The notes under the pieces: model-generated
The model's input: only the letters and a program-made list of their open reading frames with translations
Databases searched by the model: none
Told to the model about the DNA's origin: nothing
Program-made: the position numbers and the translations under genes
Assembly: GCF_020905335.1 (NCBI RefSeq)
Contig: NZ_JAJJMN010000001.1
Location: 868,001 to 932,000 of the forward strand
Origin: Flavobacterium lipolyticum
GTDB lineage: Bacteria; Bacteroidota; Bacteroidia; Flavobacteriales; Flavobacteriaceae
DNA: 64,000 bases
Direction of reading: 5' to 3'
Shown here: piece by piece, positions 16,659-24,190 of the stretch
How the letters are laid out: each line of letters opens with the position of its first letter
Position numbering within the stretch: position 1 is the first letter of the stretch

Positions 16659-17494
16659 TTTTCAGAAATGGATTCATTCAGCTTTTGTAACAACAGCTGA
16701 GCCAAATTACTTGTAAAGTCCTTTTTTCGATATTTCGTGATCGGCTGTATCCCCGTGATCACATTAGTCAGAAATAATTCATCAGCTTTTTGAAGATCAA
16801 ATGGTGAAATTATTTCCTCCACTACTTCTATGCCCTCTACTTTTTTAGCCAAAGCTAAAATCTGCTTGCGCATCACACCGTTCAGACAACCTTCAGAAAC
16901 CGGTGGAGTTATCAGTTTATTACCCACAACCATAAATAAATTCCCCTGTAATACCTCAACTACATTTTTAGTATCGTTAAGCAAAATACAATTGGCCAGA
17001 CCATTTTCATGAGCAAAAATACTTCCGGTAACGTTTATCATCTTATTAGTAGTTTTGATCGACGATAACAATTGCTTAGTCACATAAAAATCCTTATACA
17101 AATCCACTTCGTATTCAGCTGAATTTAAAGTATATAAAACATCTTCAAGTACTGTTGCGTGAATCAAATACGAAACCTCATTTGTTTTAGGCAGATAAAA
17201 CCCGCCCTCTTTTCTAAAAACAGTAATTCTGGCTCTGGCAGATGCCGAAATTCCTTTTTGCTGAACAAGGTTTAAAATCTGCTCTTCAAAATATTCCATG
17301 GTAAAATTCATCGGAATTTCCATTCGAACCACACGCATAGAAGCCATTAATCTGAAATAATGATCTTCCAGGAACAAGATTTTATTATTGATAATTTTTA
17401 CTGTTTCAAAAACACCATCTCCGTATAAAAATGCGCGGTTTTGAGTTAATATATTATCTTCTTCTGCTACTATATTTCCGTTAAAATTAATCAT
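16655..17494 (-). CDS. Aminotransferase class IV (PabC-like)
   Basis: 279 residues; PLP-dependent fold-type IV enzyme. Seen: NRAFLYGDGVFETVKI near the N-terminus (signature), an SSIKTTNKM stretch carrying the PLP Lys, LLNDTKNVVEVLQGNLFMV and LFLTNVITGIQPI at the end. It may be 4-amino-4-deoxychorismate lyase (folate synthesis), a branched-chain or D-amino-acid aminotransferase; sequence alone does not separate these, and pabC is the best guess by size. The gene is convergent with the YqgE gene. Confidence 0.82.
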   Translation of the reverse strand: MINFNGNIVAEEDNILTQNRAFLYGDGVFETVKIINNKILFLEDHYFRLMASMRVVRMEIPMNFTMEYFEEQILNLVQQKGISASARARITVFRKEGGFYLPKTNEVSYLIHATVLEDVLYTLNSAEYEVDLYKDFYVTKQLLSSIKTTNKMINVTGSIFAHENGLANCILLNDTKNVVEVLQGNLFMVVGNKLITPPVSEGCLNGVMRKQILALAKKVEGIEVVEEIISPFDLQKADELFLTNVITGIQPITKYRKKDFTSNLAQLLLQKLNESISEN

Positions 17495-17520
17495 AAAAAA
17501 ACCCTGAATTTTGTTCAGGG
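17495..17520 (-). terminator. Terminator of the START-like gene
   Basis: On the minus strand CCCTGAA and TTCAGGG form a hairpin followed by a T run that abuts the start codon of the aminotransferase gene. Confidence 0.8.
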
Positions 17521-17548
17521 CAAATATAAGGTATAAAATAGAATTTTA

Positions 17549-17941
17549 CTAAACAGATCCGATAAGATGTTTCAGGTCTGAGATCTGATTCTCCCACAGT
17601 TGTTTAGCTTCTCCTACTTCTTCTTTATCAGCAAAATCTACTACCATTAACGATACGTCTTTGGTAAGTTCATCAACCAGAATGTGCAATTCAAAAAAAT
17701 ACTCGGTGTCTTTACTGCTTTCATCCACCCATTTGAATTTGACTTTTTCACCTGTTTTTTTGGAAGCCAAACGCGCTTTTTCCTGTGAGTCGTTCCAGAT
17801 AAAAGTGAAAAATTCTCCTCTTGAATTTACATTATCAGCAAACCATTCTGATAATCCTGACGGAGTTGATATATATTGATACAATAGTTGCGGCGAAGAA
17901 TTGATCGGAAACTCGATTTCGTAACGTATTTTTGGATCCAT
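17549..17941 (-). CDS. START-like domain protein (SRPBCC/AHSA1 fold)
   Basis: 130 residues. The pattern YEIEFPINSSPQLLYQYIS at the start, GLSEWFADNV and FFTFIWNDSQEKARL strands and a C-terminal helix WENQISDLKHLIGSV match small SRPBCC/START-like proteins of Bacteroidota, which bind hydrophobic ligands in a helix-grip cavity. The ligand is unknown. It is the last chromosomal protein gene before the tRNA. Confidence 0.8.
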   Translation of the reverse strand: MDPKIRYEIEFPINSSPQLLYQYISTPSGLSEWFADNVNSRGEFFTFIWNDSQEKARLASKKTGEKVKFKWVDESSKDTEYFFELHILVDELTKDVSLMVVDFADKEEVGEAKQLWENQISDLKHLIGSV

Positions 17942-18029
17942 GTGCTACTTTTAATTTTTTTGGAAATATAAGAATATATGTCCAAAAACAACACATTTTT
18001 AAAAATATTTTTTTTTCTTCATTTTATGC

Positions 18030-18059
18030 TTGCAAGCTTTAATATTATTTCTATCTTTG
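18030..18059 (+). promoter_or_regulatory. Consensus promoter of tRNA-Met
   Basis: TTG at 18030-18032, 19-nt spacer, TATCTTTG at 18052-18059. Spacing and boxes are the same as at the HU promoter. Transcription would begin about 30 nt before the tRNA. Confidence 0.85.
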
Positions 18060-18096
18060 CACCCGCAATGAGGAACACGGTTCTACTTGCAGTCTT

Positions 18097-18170
18097 GGCG
18101 AGGTAGCTCAGTTGGTTAGAGCGCAGGATTCATAACCCTGAGGTCACGGGTTCAACTCCCGTCCTCGCTA
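18097..18170 (+). tRNA. tRNA-Met (anticodon CAT)
   Basis: 74-nt cloverleaf: acceptor GGCGAGG/CCTCGCT with a G1-U72 wobble and discriminator A, D-arm GCTC/GAGC, anticodon loop TTCATAA (CAT at 18131-18133), variable AGGTC, T-arm ACGGG/CCCGT with TTCAACT. CCA is not encoded. The anticodon stem has an A31-C39 mismatch. The closed 1-72 pair argues against an initiator tRNA; elongator Met or lysidine-modified Ile remain. The 3' end is the likely prophage attachment core, because the integrase gene begins about 120 nt beyond. Confidence 0.93.
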
Positions 18171-18173
18171 CTA

Positions 18174-18222
18174 GAAGAAAATAGCTTAAAACCCACTCCC
18201 AACTTGGGTTTTAAGCCTTCTT
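18174..18222 (+). other. Large stem-loop just past tRNA-Met
   Basis: GCTTAAAACCCA (18184-18195) and TGGGTTTTAAGC (18204-18215) are perfect 12-bp arms around an 8-nt loop, extended by GAAGAA/TTCTTC outside. It can terminate the tRNA transcript or protect its 3' end, though no long T tract follows. It lies within the expected left attachment region of the prophage. Confidence 0.75.
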
Positions 18223-18239
18223 CAAATCACTTTCGAAAT

Positions 18240-18287
18240 GTGTAGTTACAGTAAACGACAATGTAAACGGCAATGTAACAACTACAC
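18240..18287 (+). repeat. Repeats upstream of the integrase (candidate arm sites)
   Basis: GTGTAGTT at 18240-18247 is inverted at 18280-18287 (AACTACAC). Between them is a 12-nt direct repeat, GTAAACGACAAT then GTAAACGGCAAT (18251-18274), and a third partial GTAAC. The cluster ends about 6 nt before the integrase ATG. Such repeats are typical of integrase arm-binding or autoregulatory sites; this role is inferred. Confidence 0.6.
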
Positions 18288-18292
18288 AATCA

Positions 18293-19519
18293 ATGAAAAA
18301 TTTACCTAATGGATGCTCATGCACTGAACTATGGGTATCGCCTGAAAACTGGCAAACAACAACATCAAAAGCTTCTTTAAACAAACAATGGTATGTACAA
18401 TGTACTTACTATGATCCATTATTTAAAGACAAATACCCAAAAGGCTTTCCATTTCGAAAAAAACTAAATAAGTTCAAAACGTTAGACGATAGAAAGGCAG
18501 CCGCAAAAATACTACTTCAGGAAATCCCCAAGCTTTTCCAGGATCTCGGATTTAATCCAATCACTAAGCAATATATGATTGAACAAGTTGCTGAAGTTAT
18601 TCCTGAAGAAAATTATTTAACTGAAATATGCCCCGAAACCCCCTTTTTAATTGCCCTTAAATTGGCACATGAAAGCATAAAAGTTGCTGACAGCACTTAT
18701 AAGGATATAAAATACATGCTGGCAAAGTTTAATCCAGCGGCCGAACAACTCCGATATCATGAACTAAAAATTAGTGATGTAAAAAGGAAGCACATTAGGT
18801 TTACACTCGATCATCTTGAAAAAACAGAGGCTACCTTCTCAGCGCACAAATTCAATAAATATCGCGGCTATCTGTCAACTTTGTTTAAAGAACTCTTAGA
18901 ATTTGAAGCTGTAGAAAATGATATTGTTCTTCAAATTCAAAAACGTGTCCATGAAACAAAGATCCGGGATATACTTACTGAAGATGAAAGGGTCCGCGTA
19001 AACAATCACTTAAAAGAACATTTCCCAGATTTTTGGAGATTTACAATTTTATTTTTCCATTCCGGTGGTCGAATATCGGAATTGCTAAATTTAAAAGTGG
19101 AAGATGTAAAATTAGATCAACAAAAGTATCAAGTTTTTGTTAAAAAGGGCAGACAATATAAATGGGTAAATCGTATAATTAAAGATGTTGCTTTAGGTTT
19201 TTGGATAAAATCTTTATATGGTGCAAATAAAAACGATTATGTTTTTTCGGTTGGCCTCCGACCAGGTCCCGAAAAAATACGTCGAGAACAAATTAATAGG
19301 CGATGGAAAACTCACGTAAAAGACAAACTCGGTATTACTGCTGACTTTTATGCTTTAAAGCACCTGAATTTAGACGAAACAACAGCTATACTTTCGCTGG
19401 AGGATGCTGCAAAAATGGCTGGGCATAAAACCATTTCAATGGTAAAAAATCATTACGCAGTAGGAGAAGAAGAGAGACAGTTCGAACGATTGAAAGGCCT
19501 TCAGAACAAATTTGCATAA
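18293..19519 (+). CDS. int: Phage integrase, tyrosine recombinase family
   Basis: 408 residues, full-length phage integrase: N-terminal arm-binding-like region (about 1-100, with Cys-rich start GCSCTELWV), SAM-like core-binding domain (about 115-220) and catalytic domain (about 225-408). Catalytic residues seen: R260 (GGRISELLNL), K284/K285, H378 (AGHKTISM) and nucleophile Y388 (KNHYAVG). The usual H-x-x-R box is Y353-A-L-K356, so both His and Arg are replaced. It lies directly 3' of tRNA-Met on the same strand, consistent with integration into the tRNA. Repeats upstream may be its binding sites. Confidence 0.9.
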   Translation: MKNLPNGCSCTELWVSPENWQTTTSKASLNKQWYVQCTYYDPLFKDKYPKGFPFRKKLNKFKTLDDRKAAAKILLQEIPKLFQDLGFNPITKQYMIEQVAEVIPEENYLTEICPETPFLIALKLAHESIKVADSTYKDIKYMLAKFNPAAEQLRYHELKISDVKRKHIRFTLDHLEKTEATFSAHKFNKYRGYLSTLFKELLEFEAVENDIVLQIQKRVHETKIRDILTEDERVRVNNHLKEHFPDFWRFTILFFHSGGRISELLNLKVEDVKLDQQKYQVFVKKGRQYKWVNRIIKDVALGFWIKSLYGANKNDYVFSVGLRPGPEKIRREQINRRWKTHVKDKLGITADFYALKHLNLDETTAILSLEDAAKMAGHKTISMVKNHYAVGEEERQFERLKGLQNKFA

Positions 19520-19521
19520 AA

Positions 19522-19546
19522 AAAAGCGATCTTATTGATCGCTTTT
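19522..19546. terminator. Bidirectional terminator between integrase and small gene
   Basis: AAAAGCGATC and GATCGCTTTT surround a 5-nt loop, with A and T runs on both sides, so it can stop transcription of the integrase and of the convergent small gene whose stop codon lies in the loop. Confidence 0.85.
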
Positions 19547-19738
19547 TTCGTTATCTATTTGTAATGTTATTTCCTGATCCCCATTAGATTCATACGCATA
19601 GTAATCCTGAACATCTACTACATTAAGAATTTCTTTTATTCTACATAGCAGTTCAGTTTTAAATGCCACATTACTTAAATTATTCAAGTTTAATTCCAAA
19701 GGCTCCTTTAATTCGATTTTAATATATCTCTTTGCCAT
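19532..19738 (-). CDS. Small hypothetical phage protein
   Basis: 68 residues, acidic, no signal peptide or membrane segment (starts MAKRYIKIELKEPLEL, ends in an acidic tail NEKSDQ). No family recognised. It lies between the integrase and the lysis genes, is convergent with the integrase, and shares the terminator at 19522-19546. Could be an excisionase or anti-repressor by position, but it has no visible HTH. Confidence 0.6.
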   Translation of the reverse strand: MAKRYIKIELKEPLELNLNNLSNVAFKTELLCRIKEILNVVDVQDYYAYESNGDQEITLQIDNEKSDQ

Positions 19739-19817
19739 ATTTTTATTTCAAATATAAAAAAAACGATCCATTTCTGAACCGCTTTTCTACCTTACTAACC
19801 AACCAATTAAAAACAAA

Positions 19818-20465
19818 CTACCTTTTGATATTAAAAATTGAGAAGTTGTAACCTACCCAAAATGTCTGCTGAGTATCGAAAGAAGTAGAAATAATATTTC
19901 CTTTTCGATTTTGAAACATCAAATTTCCTTTCACTTTAAAATTATCTAACTGTAGAGTATTTCCCATTTCCAAACCACCGAGCACCCTAAAAACAGATTC
20001 CTTTTGTTTCAATGGCACAGACAGTTCTTTCGATTTTATGACATAACTCGGAGTAACTTCTTGAACTTCTCCGCGTACTGTACCGTTTATATTTAAAAGT
20101 AAATTCTCATCTTCAAACTTGGTTGAAAAATTATTTAATTCAATTGCCATTTCATAAGCCTTTGATCTAAGAGAATCGCTCATTTTCGCGTAATCCAACT
20201 TCAGTTTTTCGTTTTCGTCAGAAAGTTTAGCATTTAAAGGATTGTCCCGGTAAATTGTTTCTCCTTTTTTAGGAAAATCAATAGGTTTCTGATCAGGTTT
20301 TTTTGCCTCGAGAACCGCTTTTACTTCTGGCACTTTTACCTTTACTATTGTTTCAGACTTTCCCTCCTTAGAACATCCCTTAAACCATAGGGAAACAAAA
20401 AGCAAAATCCATCCAAACAATTTCAAGAATTCTTTTATTGGTAACTTATTTAAATCGATTTGCAT
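19818..20465 (-). CDS. Membrane-anchored coiled-coil protein of the lysis cassette (spanin-like)
   Basis: 215 residues from the start MQIDLNKLPIKEFLKLFGW. One N-terminal transmembrane segment (about residues 13-32, GWILLFVSLWF) ends at GCSKEG, followed by a Lys/Glu-rich linker, a helical stretch (LSDENEKLKLDYAKMSDSLRSKAYEM pattern, about 80-115) and a beta-rich C-terminus. It directly follows the endolysin and holin genes on the same strand. The location and topology suggest an i-spanin/Rz-like role or a cell-wall-stage accessory; the C-terminal domain is longer than in ordinary spanins, so the role is inferred. A longer in-frame start would overlap the endolysin gene. Confidence 0.6.
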   Translation of the reverse strand: MQIDLNKLPIKEFLKLFGWILLFVSLWFKGCSKEGKSETIVKVKVPEVKAVLEAKKPDQKPIDFPKKGETIYRDNPLNAKLSDENEKLKLDYAKMSDSLRSKAYEMAIELNNFSTKFEDENLLLNINGTVRGEVQEVTPSYVIKSKELSVPLKQKESVFRVLGGLEMGNTLQLDNFKVKGNLMFQNRKGNIISTSFDTQQTFWVGYNFSIFNIKR

Positions 20466-20469
20466 AATA

Positions 20470-20937
20470 TTAGTCTTTAATTTGAAAATGCATCCAGTCA
20501 TAATTTTTTTCACGGCCAAGACTTTCAAATCCATGTTTATAAAAAATATCAATCATTGCTTTATATTCTGGTCGTGCAAATCTTGCAGTTTTAGAAGTTT
20601 CTTTTAATAGATTCCTATCAGGATCTAAGTCTATAGCGCATCCCCAAGAATGAACAGATAATTCCGTTCCTCCTCTCATTAAACGATAATTGAAACATCC
20701 TCCAAAATCATCTAATTGTAACCTTTTAATTTCTTGCATTCCATAATGAGCAAGAATGTCTTGAAATACGGCTATTAGTTTTTCAGCGATCAATTTATGA
20801 CAGCTTATCTTTTTTACATAAGTTTTAGTTTCCCAATTCAAAAACATTGGATATGGAAGGTCTATTGTTACAATGTAGCCCGCACCCGTTTTATTAGGTA
20901 CACCGTATTTTTCAAGTAATCTTTTTTGTGTTATCAT
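20470..20937 (-). CDS. M15-family peptidoglycan peptidase (endolysin)
   Basis: 155 residues. Zinc-ligand pattern of the D-Ala-D-Ala carboxypeptidase/L-Ala-D-Glu endopeptidase (VanY/peptidase M15_4) fold: [13 protein letters not shown] (H-x6-D) at about residues 94-106 and YDWMHFQ near the C-terminus. No signal peptide, so export needs the neighbouring holin. It sits between the holin (upstream) and the spanin-like gene (4 nt downstream), forming a lysis cassette that degrades host peptidoglycan. Confidence 0.85.
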   Translation of the reverse strand: MITQKRLLEKYGVPNKTGAGYIVTIDLPYPMFLNWETKTYVKKISCHKLIAEKLIAVFQDILAHYGMQEIKRLQLDDFGGCFNYRLMRGGTELSVHSWGCAIDLDPDRNLLKETSKTARFARPEYKAMIDIFYKHGFESLGREKNYDWMHFQIKD

Positions 20938-20939
20938 AA

Positions 20940-21464
20940 TTATTCAGTTTTATTCTGTTCGGGAAACAATTCGTTGATATTCCCAGATTTTTCGAAGTTG
21001 TACAATCTTTCCATAATAAATGCCGGCGGAAATTGCTTATTAGATAAAATGTATAGATTCTTTAAAATCTTCCCTCCCGGCCAAAGGAGAGTAGAAACTT
21101 GTATAACTGTTCGGTAACCGTCTGCCAATATATTTTCGCCAGCAGTAATTGCAATCATTTCAAGCATTGTGTAAGCAATAACTAAAATCGCAGCCATTTT
21201 ACAATTTTTGAAAATAAATTGTTCCCATGAAAAAGATCCTTTTCTAAGATGATATATTACGCCAATTACAAGATTACCAACTAAAGCTGCGAATATAAAA
21301 ACTGAGAATCTTCTATTTTCAACAAACCATCCTGACAAACCTTCCAAAATCATTACAATCGGCCCGAGCGTCGAAATAACTTGTAAAAAATATTTTAGCC
21401 TTTCTATAAAATTTTGCTGATTATCTGCAATCAATGCAATCTTACTCAAAAACTTAAGGATCAT
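20940..21464 (-). CDS. Phage holin family protein
   Basis: 174 residues from the start [12 protein letters not shown]; an ATG 15 codons upstream (at 21509) is also in frame. Three to four hydrophobic segments are visible: [37 protein letters not shown] and [17 protein letters not shown]. The C-terminal half contains [19 protein letters not shown] and a cytosolic tail. This matches the phage_holin_4-like pattern of Bacteroidota phages. Its stop is 2 nt from the endolysin start. Confidence 0.75.
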   Translation of the reverse strand: MILKFLSKIALIADNQQNFIERLKYFLQVISTLGPIVMILEGLSGWFVENRRFSVFIFAALVGNLVIGVIYHLRKGSFSWEQFIFKNCKMAAILVIAYTMLEMIAITAGENILADGYRTVIQVSTLLWPGGKILKNLYILSNKQFPPAFIMERLYNFEKSGNINELFPEQNKTE

Positions 21465-21544
21465 AATATATATAGGTTTAGTTGTGATATGTGATAGTTT
21501 TGGGTGCATTATATTTCATGTTTCTCTGTTTGGCAAAGTGTTTC

Positions 21545-23515
21545 CTACTTGATTACTTTAATCTTAAAGTCACCTGATGCAGGATTTCTTGCAACTGATG
21601 TGTCAAAATTTCCAAATCGCACAGTTACTGTGTTAGGTGCGCTTACAAAAGCAGTATAGTGACTATTTGGCTCCACACAAGCAAAAGGCACACCAAGAGA
21701 TACTACATCCCCAAGGGCAGCACCCGGAACAGTAATATTTAAATCTTGGGAAGTACCAGCAACCGTATTTGGAAAGTCTAAAGTAGCAGACCCAGTTAAT
21801 ATTACTGGTAAATTAGAGGTTAAAGCAAAGGTCCCACTTGCATCTGGAAATGTAAATGTTTTTGGTGAAGAGGTCGTTATACTCTTAGTATCTAATCTAG
21901 CAGTTCCCGCCAAAGTGGTTGAGCAAATCGCGATATGATCCCCAGATCTATGTACAAAAGGCATAGAGCCTCCACTAGTGAATCCCTGATCTGTCGCAAA
22001 TTGTAGTCTCTCGGTTAAAGATTTAACCCCTGACACTGTCTGACTACCTGTTGTCTTTACGACAGCACTATCCAAAGCAAAGGAAGAACTAGATATTTTT
22101 TCTACTACCCCTGTAGAAATATTTCTAGTTAACAAATCATAAGTAGCAGCGCTTGTTGTAGGTGCGGTAGTAATCGTTATTGAGTTAAGAACTGTGTCTC
22201 CTGTTTTATTTATAGTGAATGTGTTAAAGCCATTATCCTGACCAACAAATACTAAACCTGTAGCACCATTTAAAACATTTGATACAAGAGCATTACCTGA
22301 TCCGGAAGATACATACATAGACCCTATACCCGAAATAGTAGTAAATATAGAGCCTATTCCTCCATTTGCATTAATTACTCGAAGTGCTGCAGCAGAATTT
22401 GAATTGTTAGACAAAAACATAACATCTCCTGTTGTGGAGGTAGATGTATTTCCTGCCCTTATAGAAGGTCCAGGACCAGAATTAGTAAAGATCGCTGCGG
22501 CACCGTTACCACTTGTATCAAGTGACATAGCTGCCGAACTGCTTTGAGGCCGACTATTTGAGCCTAACAACATTGAAAAAGCTGCATTTGTATTAGACCA
22601 ACTCTTCATTCCTAAAAACACTTCATCTCCCGTTTTATGCAAAACATTTGAGTCATCAGCAGGGACATACCCAATATTAGACTCGATCACATTCCAATTG
22701 GAGAAGGTCTGGCCAGGAGTATTTATAAAAGCAAAAAAACTATCACCTACGTTTACAGACTTACCTGCCAATACTCCAGGAACTGAAACATACCACAAAT
22801 CTCCCTTACGTACTACTCCTGCTGTACCACTTCCTCCCGTAGTAGGAAATAAATTGGTCGAAGCATCCCAAGTACCTCTAAGATTTATAACACCAACGAG
22901 TAAGTTATCTGCATACGTTTTTACAGCCTCTACGGTTGGATATAAAGTATTGTTTACGGTAGTGAAATTTGTTGCTTTATTAACTACTTTTTCATAATCA
23001 CCTCCTATGATTGGTGGTGTATTACCAATAGTTGAATCTGTCACATTAATAATTGTAACCAATACTGTATCAACTGGTGTTGGGGGCGTTGGAGAAATAC
23101 CTTGCGTTTCAAGGCCTAAGACGCGAATTATTTGATTGTCTTTGTTAGCAACCAAAATATCATTTCTAGTATAGCCAGTTTCAGCGTACAGGATAGTAAA
23201 TGAAGTGGTACTTACTGTCGCATAATTTACATTATCAATGATCCATTGCGCTCCAGTAGCAACAGTAATATTGTTTGAAATGATTGAAACATTTGCAGAT
23301 AATAACTGATTTTGCCGTACAGAATTAAACCAATCAAATATTTGCTGAATTTTAATTCTGTACGAAGTACCCGCATCGCTCACATGAATTTCAGAACTTG
23401 GACGCAATACTGATTGCCAAGGTAATTCTACTATTTTTTTCGCATTAGTTGCAATCGCATTTAATCTTTCGGTCAATAAAGCTACTTGTCTAGTAATAAT
23501 TGATTGGAAGCTCAT
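21545..23515 (-). CDS. Tail fibre / receptor-binding protein
   Basis: 656 residues of low-complexity, Ser/Thr/Gly/Asn-rich sequence typical of trimeric tail fibres. The first about 75 residues (ending FDWFNSVRQNQLLSANVS) look like a virion-attachment region; then short repeats such as TRNDILVA, VNKATNFTTVNNTLYPTVEAVKTYAD and HKTGDEVFLGMKSW follow, and a compact C-terminal domain of about 75 residues begins near TSQDLNITVPG. It is placed between the lysis cassette and tail genes, has its own candidate late promoter with a palindromic site, and should determine host range. No cleavage or chaperone motif is seen. Confidence 0.75.
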   Translation of the reverse strand: MSFQSIITRQVALLTERLNAIATNAKKIVELPWQSVLRPSSEIHVSDAGTSYRIKIQQIFDWFNSVRQNQLLSANVSIISNNITVATGAQWIIDNVNYATVSTTSFTILYAETGYTRNDILVANKDNQIIRVLGLETQGISPTPPTPVDTVLVTIINVTDSTIGNTPPIIGGDYEKVVNKATNFTTVNNTLYPTVEAVKTYADNLLVGVINLRGTWDASTNLFPTTGGSGTAGVVRKGDLWYVSVPGVLAGKSVNVGDSFFAFINTPGQTFSNWNVIESNIGYVPADDSNVLHKTGDEVFLGMKSWSNTNAAFSMLLGSNSRPQSSSAAMSLDTSGNGAAAIFTNSGPGPSIRAGNTSTSTTGDVMFLSNNSNSAAALRVINANGGIGSIFTTISGIGSMYVSSGSGNALVSNVLNGATGLVFVGQDNGFNTFTINKTGDTVLNSITITTAPTTSAATYDLLTRNISTGVVEKISSSSFALDSAVVKTTGSQTVSGVKSLTERLQFATDQGFTSGGSMPFVHRSGDHIAICSTTLAGTARLDTKSITTSSPKTFTFPDASGTFALTSNLPVILTGSATLDFPNTVAGTSQDLNITVPGAALGDVVSLGVPFACVEPNSHYTAFVSAPNTVTVRFGNFDTSVARNPASGDFKIKVIK

Positions 23516-23535
23516 GATGATAATTTTTTATCCTA

Positions 23536-23578
23536 CAAATGTAAAAATTAATTCTTTATTTAGAATGATTATAAATAA
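23536..23578 (-). promoter_or_regulatory. Candidate late promoter with palindromic operator (tail fibre/lysis operon)
   Basis: On the minus strand a -7 box TACATTTG (23543-23536) precedes the tail-fibre ATG by 20 nt. A 23-nt near-palindrome at 23556-23578 (TTATTTAGAAT, centre base 23567, ATTATAAATAA; one mismatch between arms) covers the place where a -33 element would be. Its centre is 24 nt from the box, exactly as at the second copy at 38231-38263. Confidence 0.65.
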
Positions 23579-23588
23579 CAAAATCAAC

Positions 23589-23618
23589 TTTGTAAGAGAT
23601 TAATATTTAATAACTTTG
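23589..23618 (+). promoter_or_regulatory. Consensus promoter of the moron operon
   Basis: TTTG at 23589-23592, 18-nt spacer, TAACTTTG at 23611-23618: a full consensus match. The expected transcription start is at about 23623-23626, which is the position of the first ATG (23624), so the message would be leaderless or nearly so. Confidence 0.7.
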
Positions 23619-23623
23619 CTTAT

Positions 23624-23830
23624 ATGATGTTTCTATTTGTACTTTTTGTAGTTATAGTTGGTGGTTGCTGGAAAATCGGCAAAGCTGCTGGGAATTCTTT
23701 ATTTCCTGATCAAAATCAGTCACGATATATTGATAGATCAACAAATATTGTTCACCACCATCACCATCATTACCACGACAATCGCAGTATTCATGTTGAT
23801 GGGAATCAATTTAAAGATTTGAAAAAATGA
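23624..23830 (+). CDS. Small His-rich membrane protein (moron)
   Basis: 68 residues: an N-terminal hydrophobic segment MMFLFVLFVVIVGGCW (single membrane anchor, Cys within it could also suit a lipobox-like site), a short Lys/Gly linker, and a soluble tail with a run of six His followed by YH. The stop TGA overlaps the next gene's ATG (ATGA), so the two are translationally coupled. Both run opposite to every neighbouring structural gene, and have their own promoter and terminator, the signature of a moron expressed in the prophage. No family is recognised; metal binding is possible. Confidence 0.65.
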   Translation: MMFLFVLFVVIVGGCWKIGKAAGNSLFPDQNQSRYIDRSTNIVHHHHHHYHDNRSIHVDGNQFKDLKK

Positions 23831-24150
23831 CCACCCCAGATTTTATAAAAGAATTAGAATTTGTCGCAAATCCGTATGCATTTGCATTTTGGAAAAAAGA
23901 CTTCGAAAGAAAGATCAAACCTGAACAGAGAGACCTTTTTATAGTTCTAATTAAATTAGGATATTCTGTACCCACTTCTTTAAATTCATTGGAAACATTT
24001 GAAAATATTACTTTTGAAACAGCTCTAAGTTATAATGATTTGAAGTCAAACTATGAATATATTAATCTGGTAGTTAAACACAGTGAATCAAAAAGTCAGG
24101 TAATAGCAATAGGTAATAAGCTTTCAGCTAAAAAAAAGACTATCGCATAA
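23827..24150 (+). CDS. Hypothetical moron protein coupled to the His-rich peptide
   Basis: 107 residues, soluble, mildly basic at the C-terminus (SAKKKTIA), with mixed helix (PDFIKELEFVANPYAFAFW, FERKIKPEQRDLF). Not recognised. Starts within the stop of the upstream His-rich membrane peptide (ATGA) and ends just before a strong bidirectional terminator. As a lysogen-expressed gene within the tail operon it may serve in superinfection exclusion or host fitness; this is only inference from position. Confidence 0.65.
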   Translation: MTTPDFIKELEFVANPYAFAFWKKDFERKIKPEQRDLFIVLIKLGYSVPTSLNSLETFENITFETALSYNDLKSNYEYINLVVKHSESKSQVIAIGNKLSAKKKTIA

Positions 24151-24160
24151 AAAAATACTA

Positions 24161-24190
24161 AAAAAAGCCTCTAAAATTAGAGGCTTTTTT
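24161..24190. terminator. Bidirectional terminator between moron and tail gene
   Basis: AAAAAAGCCTCTAA and TTAGAGGCTTTTTT pair around a minimal loop, with A and T runs on both sides. It can end the rightward moron transcript and the leftward tail operon (the stop codon of the next tail gene is at 24190). Confidence 0.9.
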
